From VRUE01 sp033856195 (GTDB lineage: Bacteria; Actinomycetota; Thermoleophilia; Solirubrobacterales; 70-9): DNA of 64,000 nucleotides. This document shows, in pieces, positions 17,040 through 25,370 of this stretch. The notes under the pieces are model-generated. The model made no database searches. It was not told where the DNA came from and saw only the letters and a list, made by a program, of their open reading frames with translations. The translations under genes were made by a program, and so were the position numbers. Location of the stretch: contig JAWVFL010000045.1 of NCBI GenBank assembly GCA_033856195.1, forward strand, positions 1 to 64,000, in the 5' to 3' direction. Position 1 is the stretch's first letter; every line of letters begins with the position of its first letter.

Positions 17040-17096
17040 AGCCCTCCATCGGAGGTCGGGCCTTGCGCCTTTAGCTATTCAGTGCGGCAAATGCCC
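17034..17096 (-). promoter_or_regulatory. Structured leader enclosing the ribosome site and start of the pilV-like gene
   Basis: On the - strand GGGCAT (17096-17091) is complementary to ATGCCC (17039-17034), the start codon and second codon. Inside that span CCTCC (17055-17051) pairs with GGAGG (17047-17043), the ribosome site, around a 3-base loop. The leader could therefore hide both initiation signals. The enclosed sequence GGCGCAAGGCCC does not fit a riboswitch family I know. Pairing is seen by eye; function is inference. Confidence 0.45.
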
Positions 17097-17119
17097 ATCG
17101 GATCTGGCATCCGTCAAAA

Positions 17120-17157
17120 CTTCAGTAAGTGAAGCTATGTCGCTACACTTGCTGAAG
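17120..17157 (+). promoter_or_regulatory. Inverted-repeat operator overlapping the hxlR promoter
   Basis: CTTCAGTAAGTG (17120-17131) and CACTTGCTGAAG (17146-17157) form an 11-of-12 inverted repeat. It covers a plausible promoter, TTCAGT (17121-17126), 17-base spacer, TACACT (17144-17149). The site lies 36 bases before the HxlR-type gene and between it and the divergent minor-pilin operon, so it may serve autoregulation or control of both. Confidence 0.6.
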
Positions 17158-17172
17158 CGAGGCCCTTAGGCA

Positions 17173-17192
17173 CGTTTCGCCTCGTTTCGCCT
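17173..17192 (+). repeat. Two exact tandem copies of a 10-base unit before hxlR
   Basis: CGTTTCGCCT occurs twice head to tail (17173-17182 and 17183-17192), ending at the ATG. No purine-rich ribosome site is visible there, so the gene may rely on a weak or leader-independent start. Confidence 0.5.
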
Positions 17193-17540
17193 ATGAGCGC
17201 TGCAAGCAACTCCCAATGTCCTGTCTGCCGCACGGCCCAAGTGGTCTGTGGCAAGTGGACCCTCCTCGTCATCCGCGACCTGGCCGAAGGGTCTAGTCGT
17301 TTTTGCGAGCTGGAGCGCTCGCTTGAGGGAATCAGCCCGCGCACGCTCTCCTTGCGCCTGCGGGCGTTGGAAGAGGAGGGGATCGTCGAGCGCCAGACCT
17401 TCCCCGAGGTCCCGCCGCGGGTCGAGTACGCGCTGACCGAGAAGGGCGAGGCGCTGGTTCCCCTGGTCGAGGACATGCGCCGCTACGGCACCCGCTGGCT
17501 CTTCGAAGACGCCGCCGAGCCGGCAGCCGCAGTCGTCTAG
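17193..17540 (+). CDS. HxlR-family transcriptional regulator
   Basis: This 115-residue winged-helix protein has the HxlR signature: CPVCRTAQVVCGKWTLLVIRD near the N-terminus, recognition region ISPRTLSLRLRALEEEGIVE and wing EYALTEKGEAL. Three cysteines in the first 30 residues (CPVC and VVC) could sense redox or electrophilic stress, as in some family members. It is divergent from the minor-pilin operon and stands behind the inverted repeat at 17120-17157. A hairpin follows the stop, so it is probably transcribed alone. Confidence 0.85.
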   Translation: MSAASNSQCPVCRTAQVVCGKWTLLVIRDLAEGSSRFCELERSLEGISPRTLSLRLRALEEEGIVERQTFPEVPPRVEYALTEKGEALVPLVEDMRRYGTRWLFEDAAEPAAAVV

Positions 17541-17559
17541 CGCCGACTGTCTTTGCAAG

Positions 17560-17594
17560 CGTCCGTGCAGGCGCAGGAGCGCCAGGCACGGACG
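17560..17594 (+). terminator. Strong two-part hairpin between hxlR and the 533-residue gene
   Basis: CGTCCGTGC (17560-17568) pairs with GCACGGACG (17586-17594). Inside it GGCGC (17570-17574) pairs with GCGCC (17579-17583) around AGGA. No T-run follows. It is 20 bases after the hxlR stop and 14 bases before the next GTG, so it could terminate hxlR or structure the next gene's leader. Confidence 0.5.
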
Positions 17595-17607
17595 GGAAGC
17601 GAGGGGC

Positions 17608-19209
17608 GTGCGCGATCGCCTGCTCACCGAATCGCTGACCCGCCTTGCCTCCGAGGCGGCGATCAAGCTCAGCTCGCTCGTCGCCGGCGGGGACCAGATC
17701 CCGTTTGACGTCGACACCGACAATGGCGATGACTCGCTCTTTTACAGCTACCGGCCGCTGACCTCCGTCTACGTGCGCGAACGCGAGGCCGAGCTGCATG
17801 GACTGGATGCCTTCGGCCCGGCCCGCGACGCGGTCGCCACCGCCGGCATCGCCGCCGCCTACCTCGAAGCCCGTGGAGAGCAGGTCCCGGGTGAGCCCGG
17901 TGAACGGGCCGCACAGATGCTCACGGTCTTCCTCGCCTCCCTCTGGGACGGCTGCACCGAACTCTCGCTCGACCACGAGCGCCTGAAAAACGCGCTTGCC
18001 GTGCTCGATGCCGAGACGCGCAGCGCCGAGGAGGCCGACGTGCTGATCGCGCCGCTGGTCGGCCTGCGCATGCCGCTGCCGCGCCTGCAGCTTCCGCACG
18101 GCGTCCAGATCGTCCGCGCCGACGCGATCGAGGCACCGATCGAGGCGATGCGCAGCGAGGGCATGGGCCGCGTCGCCTGGCAGCCGCAGTTCCTCGCCCT
18201 TGCCGAGCAGGGCGACGGTCCCGACAGCGCCGATTCTGCCCTGCACCAGCTAGGTGAGCTGGTCAGCGTCATGCACCTCTTCAAGTCCGGCAGCATCGGC
18301 CTCGGCCCCTATGCCTTCGCCCCCACCGGTGAGGAGCGTTGGGCGCGGCTCGCCACGGGCGCGCCTTCGACCCGACCCGGGTCGTATGAGCTGAGCGAGG
18401 AGGAGGCGATCCGCCTGGCCGAGTTCGCGGCGACGCTGGAGGCCCGCCCCGATCCCGATGGCGCTCTGGCCTGGGCCGTCGGCCGCTTCGAGATGGGCTG
18501 CGGCCGCGAGTCCGCGCTCGCGGGCCTCAGCGATCATCTGCTGGCACTGCGCGCGGTGCTCGATGGCCACGGCCCCGTCGGCGCCTCGCTGCCGATGCGC
18601 GCCTCGGCGCTGATCGCCGACGAGAGCGTCGACCGGATCGAGTCACGCGAGCGGATCGAGAGCGCCCTCGAGCTGGAGCGCTCGCTGATGAACGGAACAC
18701 CTTCCTTGCCGGGGCTCGCGATGGCTGGCTGGATCGAGGAAGGCGTGCGCCGCATCCTGCGCGACGCCGCCCTCGGTGAGCTCAGCACCGACCTCAACAC
18801 AGCCGCCGACGAGACCCTGATCGCCACCGGCCTCGGCGCCGGCGACACCGAGATCGCGGTCTCCGAGGAGATCGCGGCACCAGAGGAGATCGTCGTTTCG
18901 CGGGAGACCCCGATCGTCGATGAAGCCCCGATAGCCGACCTACGGCCGCCCGAGGAGGAGCACCACATGGACAAAGAGACCCGCATCCTCGAGCCGATTC
19001 CGGACGAGGGAGAGATTCGCATCACCGCCACGCCTTGGCTGGATGAGGTCGAGGCCCCGGACAGCACCCTCGACTTCCCCGCGATCGAGGGCGACGTCCA
19101 GCATCGCGAGCGGATCGACACGCCCCGCGTGCGCCACCTCTTCCCGGTGCCCGAGGACGCGGACTGGGAGGTCCGCGAGCTCAAGTACGACCACTACCGC
19201 GCCAGTTAG
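17608..19209 (+). CDS. Unknown 533-residue acidic protein
   Basis: I recognise no family. The first about 390 residues are Ala/Leu/Glu-rich and look helical (ESLTRLASEAAIKLSSL, RLKNALAVLDAETRSAEEAD). The last about 140 are strongly acidic and low complexity, ending in VPEDADWEVRELKYDHYRAS. There is no signal peptide or membrane helix, so it should be cytoplasmic. The start is a GTG after a GGAAGCGAGGGG stretch. It ends tail to tail with the ArsA-type gene (4-base overlap), so the pair are not co-transcribed. The acidic tail could be a flexible protein-binding arm, which is speculation. Confidence 0.6.
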   Translation: MRDRLLTESLTRLASEAAIKLSSLVAGGDQIPFDVDTDNGDDSLFYSYRPLTSVYVREREAELHGLDAFGPARDAVATAGIAAAYLEARGEQVPGEPGERAAQMLTVFLASLWDGCTELSLDHERLKNALAVLDAETRSAEEADVLIAPLVGLRMPLPRLQLPHGVQIVRADAIEAPIEAMRSEGMGRVAWQPQFLALAEQGDGPDSADSALHQLGELVSVMHLFKSGSIGLGPYAFAPTGEERWARLATGAPSTRPGSYELSEEEAIRLAEFAATLEARPDPDGALAWAVGRFEMGCGRESALAGLSDHLLALRAVLDGHGPVGASLPMRASALIADESVDRIESRERIESALELERSLMNGTPSLPGLAMAGWIEEGVRRILRDAALGELSTDLNTAADETLIATGLGAGDTEIAVSEEIAAPEEIVVSRETPIVDEAPIADLRPPEEEHHMDKETRILEPIPDEGEIRITATPWLDEVEAPDSTLDFPAIEGDVQHRERIDTPRVRHLFPVPEDADWEVRELKYDHYRAS

Positions 19210-20357
19210 GCGCGGCCCGCGGCGATCTCGATCCGCTCCTCGCTGCTGGCGAACAGGTAGCGGTTGATCTCGGCCAGGCCGGCGAGATCGTGGACGTCCT
19301 CGTCCAGGTAGGGCACGCGGATCACGCCCTGGGCGCGTAGCTCGCGGGCGAGGCGCTCGATATTGCGTGTGTCGCGCTCGGCCAGCGCCTGGTAGTCGGC
19401 GTAGTTCGCGGTTACCCGTTTCGCCAGGTCCTCGTCGCCGAGCTTCTCGCCCAACTCCGTTTCGAGGTCCCCTCCGTTTCCGCGCAGCTGCTCGGCCGGG
19501 TAGTGGACCTTGTTGACGATCACGCCACCGAAGGGCAGCTTTGCCTCGACCAGCTTGCGGTGGAAGTAGACGGCCTCGTCGACCGGCTCGCCCTGCGGGC
19601 CGCAGACGACGAGGAAGCAGGTGTGGGGATCGGCGAGCAGGCTGTTGACCCGCTTGGCCCGTGCCTGGAAGCCGTCGACCATGCCGCTGAAGGCGTTGAA
19701 GAACTCGGCCAGGTCGGCGAGCAGGTCGAAACCGACGATGCGCTTGAAGACGGAGAGTGCCACCGAGGCCCCGCGCCCGGCGACCTTCGCGGCGAAGCCC
19801 GTCGGCTTCATGAAGACGCGCAGCGAGCGACCCTCGATGAACTGGGTGAGACGTTTCGGCGCGTCGAGGAAGTCGAGCGCGTTGCGGGTGGGTGGGGTGT
19901 CGAGCACCAACAGGTCGAACTGGCCTTCGCTGTGCAGCTCGAAGAGCTTCTCCATCGCCATGTACTCCTGCGAGCCGGCCAGGGCGCTGGAGATCTGCTG
20001 GTAGATGCGGTTGCCGAGCACCCGGTCGCGGGCCTCCTCGTCCGGTGCCTGGCGGGCGACGAGCTCGTCGAAGGTCGCCTTGGCGTCGAGCATCATCGCC
20101 CAGAGCTCGCCCCTGATCTCGAGGCCGTGCCGCTCGAAGAGGGCAGGATCCACCTGCGTGGCCTCGTTGCCGAGCTCCTTCAAGCCGAGCGAGTCGGCGA
20201 GCCGCTTCGCCGGGTCGATCGTCAGCACGCAGACCTTGAGGCCACGCGCCGCCATTCCCGCCGCGATCGCCGCCGAGGTGGTCGTCTTGCCGACACCGCC
20301 CGAGCCGGCGCAGATGCAGATGTCCTTGCCGTCGAGGATCTCTCCGACAGCGGGCAT
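19206..20357 (-). CDS. ArsA/Get3-family ATPase, second of a pair
   Basis: The 383-residue ATPase has the deviant Walker A SGGVGKTTTSAAIAAGMA near residues 19-36, switch I-like VLTIDPAKRLADSLGL, switch II LLVLDTPPTRNALDF and the A-loop-type region. It resembles actinobacterial ArsA-like proteins such as the Rv3679/Rv3680 pair rather than arsenite pumps; no arsenical cysteine set is evident. The ATG overlaps the stop of the upstream homologue (atga), so the two are translated together and probably act as a heterodimer. The substrate is unknown. Confidence 0.85.
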   Translation of the reverse strand: MPAVGEILDGKDICICAGSGGVGKTTTSAAIAAGMAARGLKVCVLTIDPAKRLADSLGLKELGNEATQVDPALFERHGLEIRGELWAMMLDAKATFDELVARQAPDEEARDRVLGNRIYQQISSALAGSQEYMAMEKLFELHSEGQFDLLVLDTPPTRNALDFLDAPKRLTQFIEGRSLRVFMKPTGFAAKVAGRGASVALSVFKRIVGFDLLADLAEFFNAFSGMVDGFQARAKRVNSLLADPHTCFLVVCGPQGEPVDEAVYFHRKLVEAKLPFGGVIVNKVHYPAEQLRGNGGDLETELGEKLGDEDLAKRVTANYADYQALAERDTRNIERLARELRAQGVIRVPYLDEDVHDLAGLAEINRYLFASSEERIEIAAGRA

Positions 20358-21343
20358 CAGCTCAGCCTCCTCGAGAGCTGCCGGGCTCCCTCGACGCCGA
20401 GCTCTGGCTCGAAGAGGAAGGGCAAGGTCTTGACCGGGGCCTTCACCCGGCGGCGCAGGCGGGCCAGCTGGGCGCGCTGGGAGCGGGCCCGATTGTGCTC
20501 GGAGAGCCCGGCTCGGGCCGCCGCTCGCACGGCACCGTTCTCGCCCGTCGCGAGCTCCGCGAGTCGCTCGCCCTCCTCGTTGGAGAAGCGCTCGGGGTAG
20601 AGCCCGTTCATGTAGATGCGGTCGACGGCGACGCCGACGTCGTCACGCAGGTCCTGCTCGAGTGCGGCCGACTCGTTGACCGGCATCTCCTCGGGCAGGG
20701 CGACGATCGCCACACCGGTGTGCTCGCGATCGGTGATCAGGCGGTCGAGCTGCTGGGCCTGCGAGTGGATCGGCCCAACCCGGGCGATTGCGGCGAAGGT
20801 GCGCGGCGTCTGCAGGAAGCCGATGCCGTGACCGGTGGCGGGAGCGTCGACGATCACCAGGTCGTACTTGCGGCCGCTCTTGACCTTGCGGTCGAGCTGG
20901 GCCAGCTCCCAGATCTTGCCGATCGTGACCAGCTCTTTGAGGCCCGGCGTGGCGGCGGCGAGATAGTTGAAGATGCGGCTGCGGAAGAGCATGTCGCGCA
21001 TCGCCCGCACCTTGAGCTGGAGCAGCACGTACTCGCGCATCGACTCGTCGGGGTCGATCGAGATCGACCAGAGGTTCTCCTCCATCTCGACCTCGTGGAA
21101 GCCCACCTCGGTGTGCTCGAACATCCGCGAGGCGTTCTCCTGGGAGGAGACCTCGCAGACGATCGTCCGCTTGCCTTCGGCGGCGGCGCGCAGGCCAAGC
21201 CCCACGGCGACCGTGGTCTTGCCGACGCCGCCCTTGCCGGTGACGAAGACCAGTCGCTTGTCGAGGAGATCGTTTACCGGGTGATTCCTAGCAATTTCTG
21301 GGGCCAGCAGGAAAAGCGAGTAGCCATGCGAATACCCGCGCAA
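20357..21343 (-). CDS. ArsA/Get3-family ATPase, first of a pair
   Basis: The 328-residue partner has Walker A TGKGGVGKTTVAVGLGLRA near residues 35-53 and switch II VIVDAPATGHGIGFLQTP. The only canonical start is a TTG at 21343, directly abutting the divergent ParA start; the ATPase core itself would begin near LVFVTGKGG, with no ATG or GTG in between, so the exact start is unsure. It overlaps the downstream homologue by 4 bases. Paired ArsA-like ATPases are typical of Actinobacteria, where their role is not settled. Confidence 0.82.
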   Translation of the reverse strand: MRGYSHGYSLFLLAPEIARNHPVNDLLDKRLVFVTGKGGVGKTTVAVGLGLRAAAEGKRTIVCEVSSQENASRMFEHTEVGFHEVEMEENLWSISIDPDESMREYVLLQLKVRAMRDMLFRSRIFNYLAAATPGLKELVTIGKIWELAQLDRKVKSGRKYDLVIVDAPATGHGIGFLQTPRTFAAIARVGPIHSQAQQLDRLITDREHTGVAIVALPEEMPVNESAALEQDLRDDVGVAVDRIYMNGLYPERFSNEEGERLAELATGENGAVRAAARAGLSEHNRARSQRAQLARLRRRVKAPVKTLPFLFEPELGVEGARQLSRRLS

Positions 21344-22395
21344 TGGGATTCCTTAGCCGCAAGAACAAGTTCGCGCCCGCGCCTGCCGTGGACGAGCCGC
21401 ATCCAATCGTCGAAGAGTTGCAGCAGATGGAGGAAATGGTGCCCGAGTCGAAGCCGGAGTCACCTGTGGTCGATCGGCAGCCCGAGTCCGCGCCTGAGCC
21501 GACTCCTGAGCCTGCACCTGAGCCGGTGGTAGTCGCGGAGGCCGATGAGCCGGAGCGATTCATGCCGCGGGACCTGCTGGCGCCTAGCAGGCATGAGGTC
21601 GTGGTGGAGAAGGCTGAGCCGGAGGCACCGGTTAAGCATGCGGAGATCATCGCTTTCGCCAATCAGAAGGGTGGAGTGGCCAAGACCACGACCACGCTGA
21701 ATCTTGCTGTCGCCTTTGCTGAGTCGGGTCACAGGGTGCTTTGCGTGGACCTGGATCCGCAGGGGAACCTGACCATGAGCCAGGGGATCGATCCGGACAA
21801 GGTGGAGAAGAGCCTTTACGACGTGCTGGTGCACGACATGCCGATCGCGGAGATCATCCAGCACCGCGAGATCGACATCGCCGTCGCCTCGATCGACCTG
21901 GCCGGCGCAGAGATCGCGATGAGCACCAAGATCGGTCGCGAGCGCTCGCTGGAGAAGGCGCTGAAGGAAGTCTCCGGCGACTACGACTTCGTTTGCATAG
22001 ACACACCGCCGAGCCTCGGACTGTTGACGATCAACGCGCTCACTGCCGCCAACAAGGTGATCGTCCCGGTTCAGTGCGAGTATTTGTCGATGCGCGGACT
22101 GGTCCAGCTCCAGAACACGCTGAAGATGATCCAGGAGAACCTCAACCCGGACGTCAAGATCGAGGGCATCCTGCCGACCATGCTCGACACTCGCACCGTC
22201 CACGCCAAGGAGGCGGTGGAGATCCTCGAGGAGAACTTCGGCGAGCTGGTCTTCAAGTCGCGCATCCGCAAGGCGATCAAGTTCGCCGAGGCCCCGGTCA
22301 AGGGCGCCAGCGTGCTCAAGTACGATCCGCAGAGCAACGCCGCGGGGTACTACCGTGATCTGGCGAAGGAGGTTCTGGAGCATGAGTCGGCGTAA
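21343..22395 (+). CDS. ParA/MinD-superfamily ATPase with long disordered N-terminus
   Basis: The 350-residue protein has a basic start (GFLSRKNKF), about 90 Pro/Glu/Val-rich residues, then a complete ParA ATPase. The deviant Walker A KGGVAKTT is at residues 109-116, Walker A' CVDLDPQGNLT follows and Walker B is FVCIDTPPSLGLL. The C-terminal half matches Soj-type ParA (EYLSMRGLVQLQNTL, TMLDTRTVHAKEAVEIL). No parB or centromere-like repeat is near. Instead it overlaps ftsZ by 14 bases. Inference: it may position or regulate the Z-ring, in the manner of MinD or MipZ, rather than segregate DNA. Confidence 0.88.
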   Translation: MGFLSRKNKFAPAPAVDEPHPIVEELQQMEEMVPESKPESPVVDRQPESAPEPTPEPAPEPVVVAEADEPERFMPRDLLAPSRHEVVVEKAEPEAPVKHAEIIAFANQKGGVAKTTTTLNLAVAFAESGHRVLCVDLDPQGNLTMSQGIDPDKVEKSLYDVLVHDMPIAEIIQHREIDIAVASIDLAGAEIAMSTKIGRERSLEKALKEVSGDYDFVCIDTPPSLGLLTINALTAANKVIVPVQCEYLSMRGLVQLQNTLKMIQENLNPDVKIEGILPTMLDTRTVHAKEAVEILEENFGELVFKSRIRKAIKFAEAPVKGASVLKYDPQSNAAGYYRDLAKEVLEHESA

Positions 22396-23782
22396 GCGGG
22401 CGAGTATGCGCGAGGGGCCACTTTCGGATCTCTTCAGGTCAACGGCTGACGACGAGAATTCAAAGGGCTCGGCCACGGGTCCCGCCGCGGAGCCGGAGGG
22501 GCCTGCGGGCGGGGCCTCCGTTCTCGGCCCCACCGACTCCACGTCACCCGTGGGTGAGACGCCTGACTCCGAGGGCCAGAGGTCCGAAGAGCACAGCCAT
22601 GAGGAGACTCCGCCTGAGCGACTCAAGCGTGTGTTCTCCGAGGAGCCGCAGCATGGCCGCCGGGAGATTGAGCAGATCGTCGAGTCGCCTCGGTACGGGC
22701 GGGAGGAGCCTGAGTACGAGCCGCCGGGGAGTGGGGAGCCGCATCAGCCTGTGATTCGGGTTGTGGGTGTTGGCGGCGGCGGTGTGAACGCGGTCAACCG
22801 CATGGTCGAGGCGCGGATTCCGGGTGTCGAGTTCATGGCGGTCAACACAGATCTTCAGTCGCTGCAGCTCTGCATGGCCGACGTCACGGTTCACATCGGC
22901 GACGAGGCGACGCGCGGGCTTGGCGCCGGCGCCGATCCCGAGCTCGGCCACCGCTCCGCTTTCGAGGAACAGGACAAGATCAAGCGCCTGCTCAAGGGCT
23001 CCGACATGGTCTTCGTCGCCGCCGGCGCCGGTGGCGGCACGGGTACCGGCGCCGCTCCGGTGATCGCCCGCCTCGCCCGCGAGGTCGGCGCGCTCACGGT
23101 CGGAATCGTCACCAAGCCGTTCAGCTTCGAGGGCAGCCGCCGCGGCAACCAGGCCAACAAGGGCATCGACGAACTCGCCGCCGAGGTCGACACGCTGATC
23201 GTCGTCCCCAACGATCGCCTGCTCGAGGTGCTCGACGAGCAGACCTCGATGGTGGAGGCCTTCCAGGTCGCCGACGACGTGCTGCGCCAAGGCGTGCAGG
23301 GCGTCTCCGACCTGGTCACGCTCCCGGCTGTGATCAACCTCGACTTCGCCGACGTGCGCACCATCATGTCGGAGGCGGGCCGGGCGCTGCTCGGCATCGG
23401 CATGGGCCACGGCAACGACCGGGCCGTGCTGGCGGCCGAAAAAGCGATTTCTTCGCCCCTGCTGGAGACCTCGATGGAGGGCGCTCGGGCGATCCTGCTC
23501 TCGATCACCGGCGGCGCCGACCTCTCGCTGGTCGAGGTGAGCGAGGCGGCCAAGCTGGTCGGCGAAGCGGCTCATCCCGATGCCAACATCATCTTCGGCG
23601 CCAACGTCGACGAGGAGCTCAAGGACCAGGTCTGGGTGACGGTCGTCGCTACCCGCTTCGATGGCCGTCCGGCCCCGCAGCGGCGGGTCGCGGAGCCGAC
23701 CATCCGGCGCACCAAAGAGGCGCCACGCGGCCGACGCTCCGGCGAGCTCGGCATCGACGTCCCAGAGTTCCTGCCCGGGTAG
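22382..23782 (+). CDS. ftsZ: FtsZ cell-division GTPase with 120-residue N-terminal extension
   Basis: The 466-residue protein is a full FtsZ. The GTPase core begins near residue 123 (IRVVGVGGGGVNAVNRM), with signature GGGTGTG at 217-223, T7 catalytic loop NLDFAD at 319-324 and a C-terminal peptide DVPEFLPG like those that bind SepF or FtsA. The first about 120 residues are acidic and Pro/Gly/Ser-rich, far longer than the usual 10-30. The ATG at 22382 has an AAGGAGG site about 9 bases upstream, inside parA. It is not in a division/cell-wall cluster, so a second ftsZ may exist elsewhere in the genome. Confidence 0.93.
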   Translation: MSRRKRASMREGPLSDLFRSTADDENSKGSATGPAAEPEGPAGGASVLGPTDSTSPVGETPDSEGQRSEEHSHEETPPERLKRVFSEEPQHGRREIEQIVESPRYGREEPEYEPPGSGEPHQPVIRVVGVGGGGVNAVNRMVEARIPGVEFMAVNTDLQSLQLCMADVTVHIGDEATRGLGAGADPELGHRSAFEEQDKIKRLLKGSDMVFVAAGAGGGTGTGAAPVIARLAREVGALTVGIVTKPFSFEGSRRGNQANKGIDELAAEVDTLIVVPNDRLLEVLDEQTSMVEAFQVADDVLRQGVQGVSDLVTLPAVINLDFADVRTIMSEAGRALLGIGMGHGNDRAVLAAEKAISSPLLETSMEGARAILLSITGGADLSLVEVSEAAKLVGEAAHPDANIIFGANVDEELKDQVWVTVVATRFDGRPAPQRRVAEPTIRRTKEAPRGRRSGELGIDVPEFLPG

Positions 23783-23837
23783 CCGGCTCGCCCTTGAGCG
23801 CGGCGATTGGCACGGTGACTCCCGGGGGTTCCAATCC

Positions 23838-25370
23838 GTGCCAATCGACACGCGAAACTGTGTTTTGAGCGGGGTCGTCGCCGCGGGTCACCCACTTTCC
23901 GCCGAGGCCGGGGCGGAGGTTCTGCGCAACGGCGGCAACGCGGTCGATGCCGCGGTCGCCGCGGCGCTCGCCTCCTTTGCGGTCGAGAGCCCGCTCACTG
24001 GCTTCGGCGCCGGCGGCTTCATGATGGTCCACCGCGATGGCGAAACCGTGCTGCTCGACTTCTTTGTCGCGGCGCCGGGCCAGGACGGGGTCGAGCGGGG
24101 CGCCGAGCTGGTCCCCGTTCCGGTCCATTTCGATGCCGAGACGGTGCAGACGTTCTACATCGGCCCGGCCTCCTGCGGTGTCCCCGGGACGGCAGTCGGA
24201 CTGGAGGCGGCGCTGCGGCGCTTCGGCACGATGCCGCTCGCGGCGCTGGCCGAGTCCGGCATCCACCTCGCCCGCGACGGCGCGCCCGTCAACGCCGAGC
24301 AGGCCTACATCCTCGACATCCTCGAACCGATCCACGCACGCCTGGAGGGGACGCGGGAGCTGTATGCGCCGGCCGGCCACACCCTGCGCGAGGGCGAGAT
24401 CTTCCGCTTCGCGGAGCTGGCCGACGCGCTCGAACGATTCGGCGCCGAGGGCGCCGAGCCCTTCTGCCGTGGCGAAGTGGCGGCGGCGCTGAGCGACTAC
24501 GTAATCGAGAACGGGGGCACTCTTGGCCGGGGCGACATCGCCAGCTACGCGCCGATCGAGCGCGAGCCGATCAGTGCCAGCTTTCGCGGCACTGAGGTGC
24601 TGACCAACCCGCCACCCTCCTCTGGGGGCATCCTGATCGCCTACTGCCTTGGCTTGCTCGAGCGGCTCGGGGAGCGCAGCGGTCCCGAGCAGCTCGTCGC
24701 CGCGATGGGTGCTGCCAACGCCGCCCGCGGCGACGCGTTTGCCGAGGCGCTGTACGGCACGGGCCTCGAGGCGAGCCTGCTCGATCCCACGGCTCTCGAC
24801 GCTGCTGCCGGCGACCTGCTCGGCTCTACGACCCACATCTCGGTCCTGGACAAGGACGGAATGTGCGCCAACGTGACCTGCTCGAACGGCTCGGGCTCCG
24901 GGGTGCTGGTGCCGGGCACCGGCGTGATCCTCAACAACATGCTCGGCGAGGAGGACCTCAACCCGCTTGGCTTCCACGCAATCGCCCCAGGGCGAAGGGT
25001 GCCGTCGATGATGGCGCCGACGGTGGTGCTGCGCGACGGCGAGATCGAGCTGGGCCTTGGCAGCGCCGGCTCGAACCGCATCCGCTCGGCGATCCTGCAG
25101 ACGATCGTGCGGGCGGTGGAGCAAGGGATGAGCGCCGGCGACGCCGTGCGCGCGCCGCGGCTGCACTTCGAGCAGGGAGTCGTCCAGGCCGAGCCGGGAA
25201 TTGACGAGGAGGCGCTGGCGCGGATCGAGGCCCGCGGCGTGCCGGTCCTGCGCCGGCCAGCGATCAACCTCTTCTTCGGCGGCACCCAGGCCGTCGTTCG
25301 CGAGCGGGGCACCGGCGCGCTGAGCGGCGGCGGCGATCCGCGCCGTGGCGGTAGCGTGGCGGCCGCATGA
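23838..25370 (+). CDS. ggt: Gamma-glutamyltransferase family protein
   Basis: The 510-residue precursor belongs to the Ntn-hydrolase GGT family, which cleaves gamma-glutamyl bonds (for example of glutathione) after self-cleavage. The large-subunit start AGHPLSAEAGAEVLRNGGNAVDAAVA and the autocleavage site GSTTHISVLD, where the second Thr would be the nucleophile, are visible. The following oxyanion-type Gly pair and the SMMAPTVVL segment fit. I chose the GTG at 23838 because residues upstream in frame look unlike the family. From this start no signal peptide is seen, which is unusual for GGT. It overlaps the adenylate cyclase by 4 bases. Confidence 0.88.
   Translation: MPIDTRNCVLSGVVAAGHPLSAEAGAEVLRNGGNAVDAAVAAALASFAVESPLTGFGAGGFMMVHRDGETVLLDFFVAAPGQDGVERGAELVPVPVHFDAETVQTFYIGPASCGVPGTAVGLEAALRRFGTMPLAALAESGIHLARDGAPVNAEQAYILDILEPIHARLEGTRELYAPAGHTLREGEIFRFAELADALERFGAEGAEPFCRGEVAAALSDYVIENGGTLGRGDIASYAPIEREPISASFRGTEVLTNPPPSSGGILIAYCLGLLERLGERSGPEQLVAAMGAANAARGDAFAEALYGTGLEASLLDPTALDAAAGDLLGSTTHISVLDKDGMCANVTCSNGSGSGVLVPGTGVILNNMLGEEDLNPLGFHAIAPGRRVPSMMAPTVVLRDGEIELGLGSAGSNRIRSAILQTIVRAVEQGMSAGDAVRAPRLHFEQGVVQAEPGIDEEALARIEARGVPVLRRPAINLFFGGTQAVVRERGTGALSGGGDPRRGGSVAAA

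Noticed and set aside
19206..21343. Arsenic resistance role for the ArsA-like pair
   Set aside because: There is no arsB, arsR or arsC nearby and no arsenical-binding cysteine set. The pair fits the actinobacterial Get3-like type better.
23661..23837. Upstream extension of the gamma-glutamyltransferase frame
   Set aside because: It overlaps the ftsZ 3' end in another frame and is Arg/Ser-rich. The family sequence begins after the GTG at 23838.
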